Source: Dactylorhiza incarnata (taxonomy: Eukaryota; Streptophyta; Magnoliopsida; Asparagales; Orchidaceae). Taken from it: a stretch of DNA of 64,000 nucleotides. The stretch is taken from contig JAWHQI010000170.1 in the NCBI GenBank assembly GCA_033032865.1, positions 3,655,001 through 3,719,000 on the forward strand, given 5' to 3'. A program made the position numbers and the translations under genes. The number at the start of each line of letters is the position of its first letter. The first letter of the stretch is position 1. Under the pieces are notes generated by a model. That model was not told the DNA's origin and did not search any database. It saw only the letters and a list, made by a program, of their open reading frames with translations. Shown piece after piece: positions 23,458 through 36,200 of this stretch.

Positions 23458-23605
23458 AGCCAGGTGCACAAAGCATCCCCATGCAGCGAGGGCCCAGGGA
23501 AAGGGTCCCCACCACCACAAGCGCGAAATGTAGGCGAGCCTTACCCTGCATTTTTCACAAGAGACTGCTTTCACGACTCGAACCCCTCAAGGCTCCCCTT
23601 GTTTT
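23458..23605 (-). mobile_element. Au-type SINE, 5'-rearranged
   Basis: On the minus strand it contains the tRNA B-box-like GGGTTCGAGTCG, then AGCAGTCTCTTGTG, ATGCAGGGTAAGGCTCGCC, the GGGACCC and GGGCCC blocks, CGCTGCATGGGGATGC and TTTGTGCACCTGGCTGCC. This is the order of the plant Au SINE family. The segment before the B box is deleted. It lies about 520 bp beyond the 3' end of ATPQ, on the same strand. Confidence 0.75.
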
Positions 23606-23631
23606 CATGGTCTTAAGATCAAATGAAATTA

Positions 23632-23800
23632 AGACTTCCTTTGGCACATCGGTGGCCGTCGTAAACGCATGGGTTAAACCGTCATTCGTTAACGACCACC
23701 TAAAAAACTTCATCCGTTTGAACATAAAAGTGAATAAAGTTCCTTAGGTGGGCGTTAACGAATGACAGTTTAACCCCATGTTCACGACCGCCACCAAGCC
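23632..23800. mobile_element. Foldback derivative of the Harbinger-like MITE
   Basis: Two inverted arms: ggtggccgtcgtaaacg, gttaaaccgtcattcgttaac and ccacctaaaaaacttcatcc on the left; the complementary series on the right. Together they form a hairpin of about 70 bp per arm. Confidence 0.7.
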
Positions 23801-24126
23801 TGGAACAAATTCAAGAAGGAGAATCATGCTCTTGGAAAGAAAGGAAAGAAAAAACCCCCACGGTAATTTCGAAAATGGAACAATTGAGAGAATCAAATTA
23901 TCACACGTGCGAATGCATCATGCGTGCGCACCTCGAAGGTTCAACAGAACAAGCAGAACCCTCAAAAGGGTTTTTAGTGTTGGACGACGATTTGGCGCTA
24001 AAATTAAAACTGGAAGATTACAATTTCATCCCAGCAAACTTTATCGAAGGAAATTGGCTGATGGGATATATTTTATTGAGATTCATGGAAAAGAGAGGGC
24101 GAGGGGGAGGAGCCGAGCTGTTATAA

Positions 24127-24240
24127 TCACTGCGGCGGTCCGTATCCCCAATAGTCGTTCCGGATTTCATCGTCGAACTTCTGCTTCAGCTCAGGATGCT
24201 TCTCAAAGTATTCGTCCGCAGTCATGGTGCTTATTTTTTC
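24127..24240 (-). CDS. ATPQ: ATPQ exon 5 with stop codon
   Basis: 38 codons including the TGA stop at 24127-24129: [19 protein letters not shown], then the conserved EIRNDYWGY end and GPPQ. Confidence 0.92.
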   Translation of the reverse strand, partial: EKISTMTADEYFEKHPELKQKFDDEIRNDYWGYGPPQ

Positions 24241-27200
24241 CTTGCGCACATAGAGAGAGAGAGAGAGAGACAATGTGAATTTTAGATGAAATATGATTAC
24301 GAATGTATGGTTTTGCGGCATGATGTCTAACCTTCAACTCCTTAACCTCTGCGATCTCCATCTCCAACCTTTCGGACTCCTTCAGAGATTTCTGCTCGGC
24401 TTCCTTCAGCTCCACCAACTGACACGAGAGAGAGAGAGATGGAGGGAGGATCAAACTTAACGAACGAAATGTCATGGAATATATGGCTACCATTGAATAT
24501 TAGCTTTTTAGGATGGTTTTGTTTTAGTGCGCAAGTGTAGTTGAATCTTTGCTTTCATCAGAAATTAGGGCTTCGTACCGTCACCGAATGTATGTTTGGC
24601 GTGACAACGGTTACGATCCCCACCAAGAAAATAAAACTAGTTTTGAACATAAAAGTGGATGAAAGTTCCTTAGGTGAGGTCAGTAGTTCACGAACGACGG
24701 TTCATAATCACCGCGTTCATGACCGCCACCGCGGTGTTTATGAACCGTCATTCGTGGCCGTCTGACCTCACCTAAGGAACTTCATCCACTTTTATGTTCA
24801 AAACTAGTTTTTTTTTCTTGGTGGCGGTCATAACCATCGTCATGCCAAACATACATTCTATAATTGTGGCGTTTTTGTCCAAACTCACCGAAGCAAAAAC
24901 GCCACGCCAAACGAAGCCTAAGTTCAAGGTTTTGTTTGGTTGAAGGTCGACGAAACTGAATTCCTATTCTTCAAACACCTTCGAGATGAAAACTGTTTTT
25001 TAATAATAATAATAATAATAATAATAGTAAATTGAGCTCGCAAGAAATAGGTTTCTGCGTTATAAATAAGCATCACTTCAATGTGAGTCCAGCAAAAAAG
25101 CTCAATAAATTATTTTAAGGGTCATTAATTTGTAAAGATAGAGAATGCTACTTATAATTATGCTAATTCTTAAAGGAGATTTGGGTAATCAATATATTAA
25201 TTTAATTGATGAAATCTTAATTTTAATTTCGAAAGCAATGCCCATTATATTGCTCTCTCTCCTCCCTCTTGTGAAGGTGGTGAAAGAGATACAAAGGGGT
25301 AAAATAGGAAGTCCTAAAACGCAACATCGTAATTCTGTTTATTTGAACTAATATAACAATAAGTTAATAGGATGGTGAGTGCAAATTTTACTTGCAAAAC
25401 AAAATAAATGTATTTTAATTTGCAAGAAAAAGGGAAAAATAATGTAAAAGTGATCTCACCAGGGCGTCGAACTTGGGCTTGTATTGTGGAGTCACGGTGT
25501 CGACGAACTTGGGTATCTCAATTCCTGTAAAGGTTGTATCAACAGAAGCTCGCAAACAATGGTGTAAATTGACGAATAAAAATTCATCATCATCATTAAT
25601 CTCGTACCAAAAACTTTGATTAGATGCGCGAATCATTATGATTCTCCATTCATAGTTTTATTTTGCATCTTCAATAATTCACTTGGGGCTGGCTTTAAAT
25701 GAAACAAGATGAGAGAAGTACCATCCTATTCAAACTCCTTACTTTATATTCTTATCCAGTGCGAAGCTAGACATGATCAAATATTTACAATCTCTTCTAT
25801 TACAACAATCTTCTAAATGAAACTAATCATCTCCTTTTCAAAATTAATCTAGCTCGACAAAATACTATCATGAAGCCCATCCCCACCGGCTAGGGTAGCT
25901 GACGCAGGACGGATGTAGAGAGTGTCGTGCCCAAAGGGAACTCTAGTGAGGTGACGTTAGTGAGGTGTTATGGAGGCCTAATATGATGCAATGCACATGT
26001 GATTGATTGTTCAACGTTTAAGTACAATAAATTTTGAAATTATTAGTAAAGTTCACAAGCATCCACACTAGAGATCAGGCGTTATAAACACAAGCAAGAT
26101 CCAATTAAATTAAAGAGAAAGTGTTTTGATTAAATGTTTGGCAAAATAAACCTTTCAAGTAGAATTTAAAGCGGAACAAACTTTTACAAATTAAAATCTC
26201 AAATAATATGTTTCTTCATCAAATAATCAACACAAAACAATATAAACTTCAAATTAGAACTTACACAAGTAGAAATAGTCTGGCAAAGTGATTGGTGGCT
26301 GAAATCAGGGCCTGCGCAGTAATGTAGCGTACTTCAGGGAAAGGGGAATGTGGAATAGTGGATTTGAACGAGGCATTGGGTTGCTGGAAGGGTGGGGAGG
26401 GCTATTGGTGGATGAGGGTGATGGGAATGGTCGGCAAGTGGCTGTGGATTGAAGGGATGGGAATGGTTGAGGTAAGTTTGTGATGGATTTGAATTCCGAA
26501 CTAAATTCAATGGACGATTTCAGTGCAGAACAGGAAACAGGATTAAATCCGGTGAATAACTCAGTTCAGAACAGGGGCAGCGGCTGGAGTTTCCGGTGGA
26601 TGATGGCTGGAAGTAATTTAGAGTTCCAACAAGAGGGAGAAGTGCAGATTGTGGGTAGGAGATGGGGGTTTCAAGTCAATCCTCAGGACTGAGGATGAAT
26701 TGGGCGGTTATGGACGTGGGCAGGAGGTGTGGGAGTGTTGTAAGTGGGCAGTTACTGGGCGATTGTGGCGGTTGGAAGCAATTTTTAGAGGTAGTGGAGA
26801 GCTGGAATTCAGGAATTAGAGGTGGTTATGGACGGTTACTAAGTAAATGTATCGTGAATGCGACAATCATCTAAAGGAACGTGTGAGACGGGGACACAAG
26901 GATGCAGCGTCAGAGTGGGTTGAATGTCTCCTAAAAGGAAGAACAAGTCAGGTGGTTTTCCAAGAGGCTCAATGAGGGGGTCATCAAAGAATCAGTCGTA
27001 AAAGGATGATCCTTCAGATGAGTGTCATCGATAAAAGCAGTAACCTCGAGAAAAAGAGAGATAGACACTACAAAGTCAATATTATGCTCTCAACCCTCAC
27101 TCGGGATATAACTCAGATGAAGATACATGCAAGGGCGAGTCTATGATCGGAGCAATAAATAAGTCAACGCAGAGGGTAGGGAAAGAACACATCACTATAG

Positions 27201-30200
27201 GATTACTAGGTCGCTCGAACGCACTCTCAATCGGGGTCACAAGAAATGAGTTAGAATCAAACGACAGGCCACTCATCGGACTAAGTACCTACTGCGGATC
27301 CATGTTGGGGCATCACGTACCAACGTCACACACAATCCCGCAAGGAATGAATCCCGCAAATTTGCCCTTTTATGTTGCGTCTTTTAACTGTGAATCAAGT
27401 AATTACTTCTGGCGCACAATTGATTAAATAATGTTAATTATGAAATCCCCACACGTGTCACAATTAATCACAAATCTTGCAATTCGGGTAAACATATAAC
27501 AATTGCAAACCATTGAAAGTGCACAGAATTAAAGCATAGGGCGAATAAGAAATACACATCGATGAAAGAAAATTAACTAAACTTGATCAGAGCGAAATAT
27601 TGTTAGCAATAAATGAGAATATCTGTACAATGTAAAAGGAAATGAAACAACAATGTAAAAACTCACCAAATAATCGATGTCGGTGGTGGTGGGGAAGCTC
27701 TGATGGTGGCGACGGCTGTTCGGAAAGGAGAAAGTTGTTGTGTACGAGTTGTCGGAGGGGAGAATTGGCTTTTGTGGGCTGATATTGGTTGGGACGGGCA
27801 TTGGAGGGTATCAATTTTGAGCTGGAAATGATAAGGATGGCCTGTGGCTGCTGTTGGAGGAGGTAGAAGAGGCTAGGCTGTTATTGGTGGGCTGAATGTG
27901 GGTTGAAGGGGTTGTAAGGGGGAAGATAACGGCTGGTCAGGGCTGGTGCGGGCGTTTTGGGGGTAGACTTCAGTGGGAGAGAGGCTGTGGAGAGTAGGAC
28001 AATGTTGGGAAAGAAGTTCAGAGGATGTGGGGGTGGCTGTCGGGCTGGTGGAGGGTGTAGGAGGAGGCGGAGGAGGTTCCCGTGGCTGGGATGTGCGGTG
28101 GATGGCGGTGGGAACGAAAGAGGGGGCTGTCGGCGGGCTAGAGGAGGGTTGGAGGTGGATCTGTTGGCGGGAACAACGGCTGGAAGGAGGTACGGGCTCC
28201 TCAAAGTAGAGGGAGGCAACGGTTGGGCGTCGCCACCCCCTAGAGCTAGAACCGGCGGCGTCACACCACGCTGGGCTCCAACGTCGCTGTTGAAACCGAT
28301 TTCTCGGCCTCTTGTGGAGCTCGGGGCCCTCACCGAAATGAGGGGCAGCTAGCCCTTACTGATCCCTCAGAGAAGGTAGACCGAAGACTAGAAAGATGAC
28401 TAAGACCTTAGTCACAGCGAGGAGGTCCCTCCACTAACCCGGAAGATCGTTGAGCGCTTCCCCTCCCAAGCCAAAGGTGAGACTCGGGCACCTTGGAGAG
28501 CTCTGGAAATGCTAACCAAAGAAGGCCTGAGAAGAGAGAAGCTGAAGTGAAGTCTTCTCCAAAGGTGCCCTTGAAGTCTTATTTATAGGTTTTCTGATCT
28601 GACCTGCAAATAGCAGGATCCCGCCTTCTGATTTTACTATCCGCACCCCAAATGGGTCTGCTAACAGCCCAACTCCGCTGTTTGGAGAGGCTAAAGGCAG
28701 ACAACCAAGGGTAAAAGGGTAATTTGGCCCTATCAACTTATGGGCAAGTAACTGTGAGAACATTACTGCTGAAGCTCTCGCGGGCCTTCTCGCGAGTCCT
28801 GCTCGTAGGCCTGTGCGTAAAAAACCGAAACCGCCCAAACCGAGCCGAACCGAGTCAACCGAACCGACTTTTGAACCGAACCGACCGGTTCGGTTCGGTT
28901 TCGGTTTGTGGTGGCTGAAAACCGACCTATATTCGGTTCGGTTCGGTTTTCACCATGGAAAAACCGAGTGAACCGAACCGAACCGAGCAGCAACGTAATA
29001 TAAATCATCTTTATTATATAGCTGGTCACTTGGTCAGGCCTGATAAAACATTTTTATTTTATTATTTCCGCTTAGGCTTAGCTGGTCACTGGTCACTTGG
29101 AGTCTTGGTCAGGCCCGATAAAATAAACAGTTTTACGCACAACCTAGCCTTTCCGTTGTTTATTATTTTCTTTAATTCCTAGGTGCTTTATTATTAAATA
29201 AGGTTAGTGATAATTAAATATGTTGTACTTTTTGTTTCCATTTTGAAATTTTAATAGTTCTACATTTTTTTGGTGCACTAGTTAATCTAAATCACTAAAT
29301 GTTGTTCTTATAGTTCAAAAATCTCATAATTTTTTATGATAGAGGCCAGGCCTGTAACGGTTCGGTTTGGTTCGGTTTTCAAGCAAAACCGCAAACCGAA
29401 CCACCTCTATGTGGTTCCAAAATTTTGGAACCGAACCAAACCGCTCAAACATTGTAACGGAACTGAACCGAACCGAATGGTTTGGTTTGGTTTGGTTTGG
29501 TTTTGGTGGTTTAAATAATATGTAATTTAAGAATGTTTTAAAATCACAACTATATTCACAAAAAAGAGTTTATACTTAGAAATAAAAATAAATGTAAAAC
29601 TTGCAAATTACTCTATATGAAGCACAACATGTCAATTTAAATGATATGCAAAAGCTTCACAAAGTCTGGGATTCACTGCAATAGCTGAAAATATTGAAGT
29701 TAAAAAAATTAGATATATAATTAATCAAATATTTAAAATAAATAATAAAATATAAACTAATTTTTTTTGTTATCTTACATGACTTAAGTTCGGCCATATC
29801 AGATAATCTTGCCTCAATTTCTTGTGGAATTGGCGAAGCCCGCAACCAATCTTGAGCACAAATCAAGCACTCGACAAATCAATTTCTTGTGGAATTGGCG
29901 AAGACTAAGCGGTGGAGCGGTGATGGGAAATCCTAGTTGAGCGTCTGAGCGAGAGCGATGAGCGATGCTTATTTGGTATTTGTTGTCATCTAAAAGCCGT
30001 GAATTGAAATAGGGATATAAATATATGATCAATTAATCAAATAATAAAAATTTAAAAACACTAAAATAGTGACCAAAATATGATATACTATGGACATAAC
30101 TAAATCAAAATATGGATATAATTAATTACAAAAAATATAAATGTAATTACATATTATTATACACTACGGTTTGGTTCGGTTCGACTCGGTTCGGTTTGCC

Positions 30201-33200
30201 ATGCAAAACCATGAACCGAACCGAACCGTATGGTTTTTCTAAAATCAAAACCGTGACCGAACCGTGACATACTGAAGCCGAACCAAACCGTGTGGTTTGG
30301 TTTGGTTCGGTTTGGTTTCGTGGTTCGGTTGGTTTTTGCTTACAGGCCTATTAGAGGGCAAGTACCTAAAAAAACTAAACAACTTCGAAGCATTTGTAGA
30401 AAACCGAACCGACGGGTAGAAAACCGAACCGAACCGATTGGATTCGGTTCGGTTTTGGGCGTGTAAAAACCGAGCCTATTTGGTTTGGTTTCGGTTTTAC
30501 ATAAAACCGAACCAAACCGAACCGCTTGCAGGCCTACGGCTGCTCGCGATGCCTCTCCTAGGCGATCGCCCTGCGAGGACCTCGCCGACCAATTTTGGCG
30601 GTATCTGCCGAGGTCCGGTCTCGCGAGCCTTCCTGCGAGACCGCCTCTTGACTCCGTCGAGTTCAACATACCCTTCGTCGAACGCAGAGCACTTCGTCGA
30701 TCACAGATAAGCTCGACGAATGCAGAACGTTGAATTGTTCGCTGACTGCTGAGACGGGCGGTTCGCCGACCGCTGCTTCCCTGCTGTAATTTGTCGAGCG
30801 CCGTCCGACGAATGCTGAGCTCCGTTCGACATTCGTCGAACGCCGAATTGAGCTCGCCGGACGCTGAGGCTCTAAACTTGTGAGCCTTCCTGCGAGATCG
30901 CCCATTGACTTTGCCGCGCACCGAACACATTTCGCTGGACATCTCTTTACTGAACATAGGTCTCTTCTGCCAGCGGCCTGCGAGGTATTGATTTGCCAGC
31001 CCTCGCTCGGCCCAGTCTTTTGGAGATATCTGCCGAGGTCTGGATCTCGCGAATCCTCTTGCGAGACCGCCCCTTTGGCTTTAATGAGCATAGAACACCG
31101 TCGACCTCTGATGATTTCGCCGAACAGGGGTGAGCTCGACGACCACAGGCGGGCTCGACGAACTCGGGAGAGTTCGTCGAACGCAGTATTCCCTTCGTCG
31201 AACTCAGGAAACTTCTTCAAATTGCCTGCGAGCGTTTATCTCGCCGCCGACCCTGGCGAGCCCTCCGAGAGAGACTTCCCCAAGGTCCCTCTTGCGAGGT
31301 CTTTGGCCCTAAGGCCTCCCTCTCTTATTACTTTCATCCTGTTGCCCCCTTAAAACACGCCTCCTGGCCTGGCGAATATCGGGGTTGTACACAATCCCCG
31401 CTCTTCGCGAGGCTATTTAGGCTCGCGAAGAAACATCCAACCCATGGTATTCGCCAGCCCCTTGATGATCTGTCGGGAATCTTTGGTAGGGCCCACCCTG
31501 AGGGCTATAAATATCGTCCCAAGTCCTCAGTGGCGTGCGCCGCCACTTCCTTTTCTCTCTTCTTGCCTCGTACTGTAGCTGCCAGGAGATGCCGATTTCC
31601 GAAGAAGCTGAGGCTCGCCTGATGGCTGTGAAAGTCGGTGGGCTACCCTCCACGACCAGGGTCCCCGCCTGGATGAATCGGCCGCCTGGATGAATCGGCC
31701 GCCTTCCGCTCCGTCGCCGAAGACTAAGAAGGCGAAGGCGGCTTGCCGAACCGGGGATGGCTCCATGCTGCTGGACTCCTCCCTGGATAGCCGTCTCCAC
31801 GAGAAGGTATGAGCTACCCCTCTAGCTTAAGTCAATAAGTTTGCCCGTGATTCATGCCTACTCGCAGGATGCCTTGCCGAACGAGGATGCTGGAGAACCT
31901 GCTGGTGGGTCTCGCAGAAGTCCGCCGGCGGATACGAATCTTGCTGGGAAAAGTGTCGCGGGTACGCCCTTAATCTCGCATGCCAGTCCTCCTTTTGTCA
32001 ACTGACCTTCATTCACTGCTTCTTACAGTCTCGCCCCTGAAGTCCCCAGCTTGCCCGGCGTTGCGGCCTCCATCTCCGCCTCCTCCCGACAAAACTGTGG
32101 ATAGGCCAGGGTTCCAACTTCTGACGAGCGAAGAGACTGGCGTCTCTGTGCCGCCAAAGATCCTTCCGATCAACAGCGCTGCCTACCCTTCTGGTCTGGG
32201 CAAATCTCTCTATCCCCACTATGGCAACGTCTTCCAGGGCCGCCCTGAGACCTCTCGCCCCCCTCTGGGTAAGCATTCCGACGACCCCCCTGCCCTGCGC
32301 GAACCCAAGCGCGCTATCTAACCTTCTCGTAATATTTCGCAGAGAATCCTGAAAATCCGCCTACCGATTCTGAGTTGGGCGACGACGAGATGTCCCCACT
32401 TCCTGACCAGGTGGAAGACTTCTTAGGGGATCCGCGAGATCCTGAGATGATGAAACAACGAGCCGCAGAGTTGCTGAGAAAACATGGTCGGATGCTGATG
32501 GACCTCAACATGCAGGCGAGGCGGGACAGAGAAGCCGCCGAGGATAGGCATGTTGTCTTGATGGAAGAGTGTGCGAGGCTCCGGGCCGCGAGACAACGCG
32601 ATCACGATGAGAACGTTACGACGCCGGAGGTGCATATAGCGCGAATGAGGGATTACGCTTTCCTCATGAACCGGGAGGGCCGCGCGGCCGAGGATTATTA
32701 TAATTCTAGGGTACCGCCGCGGTCCGGGTCGCGAGGTGGGGGCAGGTGGAAATGGTTGCCCCATGATTCTCGCTAACTTTTATGTTGTCGCGAACTCTTA
32801 TTACTTGTTATTGAGTGCCGCTATTCCGGACAATCTCGCAATGGTTTGCAACTCATATACTAGTTTTATCTCGTCTGATAATAATTACTAGCTTTTTATT
32901 AGTTCTCGCTCGTTGCTAATATGTCCGTTTCATTTTCATGCTATGTTGTGTTCGCGGGGGTCTCCGTTCTCGCTGAATGTATCTCGTGGCGGCTCCCCCC
33001 TTCTTACGCTATTATGTTTGCTTGCGTTGTTCTCGCAAAGATATTGCTTGTACTAACCACGCAGGCCTTTCTCGCCCGCGGTCGTGATGTGATGTTTTTG
33101 GCTAACCGCGCTCGCCGGCGCTTGGACTTCTTCCCGCCCTTTTACTTTTGCTATAAATAGGTTGTCCTAGCTGAGTCAACCACCGCATTTACTGTCACTC

Positions 33201-36200
33201 TTCTTCCTCCTCTGCTTCAGAGCTCTCGCTCCTTCCCGTTCTCGCTCTACTTCCTTTCTCGCAGGTTTTTCGAAATGGGCGGCGATGCTAACGAGTCGGA
33301 GGGTCGGCGAAAGATTGCTAAGGCTTTCGCCGAGCATAGCTTCTTCCATTGCAACCTGACAGACGAGGAATACTTCAGCGCGGTCGCCTACGTCACCCCT
33401 CCATTCGCGGCGCGTCGTCCTAGCGAGAACGACGTGATCAACGCGCCACTTGTCGACGAGCTGGCAATCCCCACCGCTCATTTCGCGGTCGGCTTGCGTC
33501 TCCCCTTGTGGCCGGAAGTTCGCCAGGTAATAATCGCTCTCGCTCATTTCTTATTCTCTGCAGGTAGAGTCTCGCTCATTGTATAAAATAAATCCTGGTT
33601 TTCTCGTCGCTCGCCAGGTGCTCAAGCATTACGGCGTTGTTCCGGGTCAGCTCACCCCTAACGCCATGGCGGTGGTCACCGCTTTCGCCTGCTACCTACG
33701 CGAGGAGCGTATCGAGTTCAGCCTTCCGGCCTTTCGGAAGCTGTTCTCCTTCCGCGCCTACAAGGACGGGACCGCCTACTTCGTGGGCTCGGGTCCTAAG
33801 GTCGACGAGACCGTCAACAAGGCCCACTTCTGGGCCCAGAAGTTCCTCTTCATCAAGGGGAACTTCGGCAATATCCCGATCTCGCCAGTCCAGCACGGCG
33901 AGACCACCTACCGGCCCACTGCCCTCGGAGGACATGACGCCCTCCTTTATCAGTTCTTCTGTAAGAAGAACTTTGAGGTTGTTCATCTCCGCCGCAACCT
34001 CGACTCGCTGCCTCCAGTGCTCGCTGGGGAAGGTAAAGATTTCGCTTAACAACTACAACTTTATTCCCAGTAACTCCGTATTTATCGTAACTCCCTTTTT
34101 CAGGCGAGCGGGATCTCCCCATCCATCCCCCTTACGTGAGCAATCGGAAGACCGACGCTACCCTTGCTCTCGCGACCATGGGGGCGGAGGCTTGCTGAGG
34201 CGCCGTCACACCAGGTGAGCCCTCCTCTTGCAAGAGACCGGGGGCTTCTAGCAGCCATGCCCTTCCCCCAAAATCTCCGCCGAAGAAAAAGAGTAAGAAG
34301 AGCAGGGTCTCGCTAGCCTCCTCGAAGGGGAAAAAGCCTCGCGAGGCCTCTTTCGATGAGTTCGACCTCACCGGCCTCTCCGCTGGAGGTGAGGACGACG
34401 AACCCAGCCAGGAGGTTGCCAGAACCTCTGCTCCGCCCATCCCCGTCAACCATTATAACTTCGGTCTCGGCCAGAGGCGCCAAGATGAGACCGGCGAGCT
34501 CTTGGTGAACTGGAAGCCGGAGACGAACCGGGCGGACATCTCCACTATCCTCCCTACCTGGGTGGAGAAGGAGACCGTTAGCGGCCACGCCTTCGATTTC
34601 TCGTTCGTCCTCTATGGACGCGAGGACGCGGGGGCTTATAAAGACGAGATGGCGAGGACTCTCGCTTTTGAAAGCGCGAGGTCCCAGTTGCGCTCTGTCG
34701 AGCTCGCCCACATGACGGGGAGGCGCTGCTTGCAACTGGAGCTTCAGAACGTGGAGCTCGCGAGGGCCTATCAGGGGCTTCTTGCCGAGAACGCGCAGCT
34801 GAAGGAAAAGCTGCTTGCCGTGGAGGGCAGTGTGGTGAGTTACCTAGACCTCGTCACTGTCCTTTCTTTCGGCCATTTCGTTCCCTAAATTTATCTTACT
34901 TGCAGGATGTTGAGGCCGCCGGAAGAGCCGAAGCTCGCATCCAGGACCTGGAGGGCGAGGTGGCCGGGCTAAAAGCTCGAAACTGCGAGCTCGCCCGTGC
35001 CGTCGTTCCCCCTTCCCCCCGCCGTCTGAAGGAAGAGCGGCGAGCGCGAGACGAGGACATCCGCTTGGAGTCCACCGAGTCAGCTCGCTACATCTTCCAG
35101 ACGATGAAGGCGGCCGACCTCCTAGCCGACGACGCGGCCGACATGACTCTGGAAGACGTCGTCCCGGAGCTCTTTATCCCGCTTCCGCCAGTCAAGAGCA
35201 TCGATGACGAGGAAGGGTTCGCGAGTGATTCCTGAAGCTTGCCGCCATTCCCGCTTTTGTAACTTTTGATCGGCGAGATCGCCGCGAATTGTAACCGAAC
35301 AGTGGAATGTAAATGCAGATTTTGCTTTGTTCATTGTGCTTGCCTTTTCTTTTTTGTCATTTTCGTGTGTTGATATCCCGTTCTCACTTACCTCGATATT
35401 CGTCTTTGCGAAAGTTATTCTCGCGACGTTCGTTCTCGCATATTATGTTATCGAATAGAGTCATAGGACGTTTTTGGCTGCTCCGACCTTTCGCCGTTTG
35501 ACTTAGGATTATTACCCTTTAGGTATGCACCTTCCTCCAAGTTTCGTAGGGTACTTTCCTTCTTGGCGAGAGCTCGCCTCCTACCCTGTGTCGGCGACTT
35601 CTCTGCCGAGCACCGGATACCCCGGAGTGCTAAGGGTTGATTCTCGTCACTCGCATACTATCGTGCGAAATCTTTCTCCTTGCCGAGCGAGAAGGACCGG
35701 GTCAGCGCCGAAGGCTCGCCAACCTGAGGCATATCATCCTGACCTTATGAAGAAATCTCCTTGCCAACTTCCCTAGTGATCGACTTGCATCTCCCGTCTA
35801 GTGAGAGCCCGGGAGCGGAATGGACCTGATGCACTCCAGCATTGATATTTGTTACCTTGCCAGCCTCTCCAGAGATCAACTGAAACCCCCCGTCTAGTGA
35901 GAGCCCGGGAGCGGAATCGATCTGGGGCATTCCAGCACCAACACTTGTCACTCTGCCAACCTCTCCAGAGATCAACCTGAAACCCCCCGTCTAGTGAGAG
36001 CCCGGAAGCGGAATCGATCTGGGGCAATCCAGCACCAATACTTGGCACCCTGCCAGCCTCTCCAGAGATCAACCTGGAACCCCCCCCGTCTAGTGAGAGC
36101 CCGGGAGCGGAATCGATCTGGGGCATTCCAGCACCAATACTTGTCACCCTGCCAGCCTCTCCAGAGATCAACCTGAAACCCCCCGTCTAGTGAGAGCCCG

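Larger units (their letters stand above)
28288..31391 (-). repeat. 3' LTR of the Tat element, carrying a nested hAT-like insertion
   Basis: Read on the minus strand it starts TGTACAACCCC (31391) and ends GGTTTCAACA (28288). Without the 1.73-kb hAT-like insertion (28806-30539) it is about 1.37 kb. It matches the 5' LTR closely, apart from a small indel near the GCGAG-rich stretch (about 31250). Confidence 0.92.

Noticed and set aside
27881..28352. 130-150-aa Pro-rich or Gly-rich frames
   Set aside because: G-rich low-complexity DNA open in several frames; the paralogous copy at 50234-50717 keeps no consistent frame.
30340..31220. 205-aa and 185-aa minus-strand frames and plus-strand partners in the LTR
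   Set aside because: LTR U3 sequence without domain; open by composition (GCGAG/TCGACG-rich).
33637..34218. 193-aa Ser/Arg-rich frame
   Set aside because: Out-of-frame shadow of antisense gene 2 exon 2; codon phases and splice sites support the other frame.
34196..34254. Possible short intron removing the TGA in antisense gene 2
   Set aside because: The only donor/acceptor pair nearby would give an intron of about 40 bp, too short for plants, and it starts after the stop.
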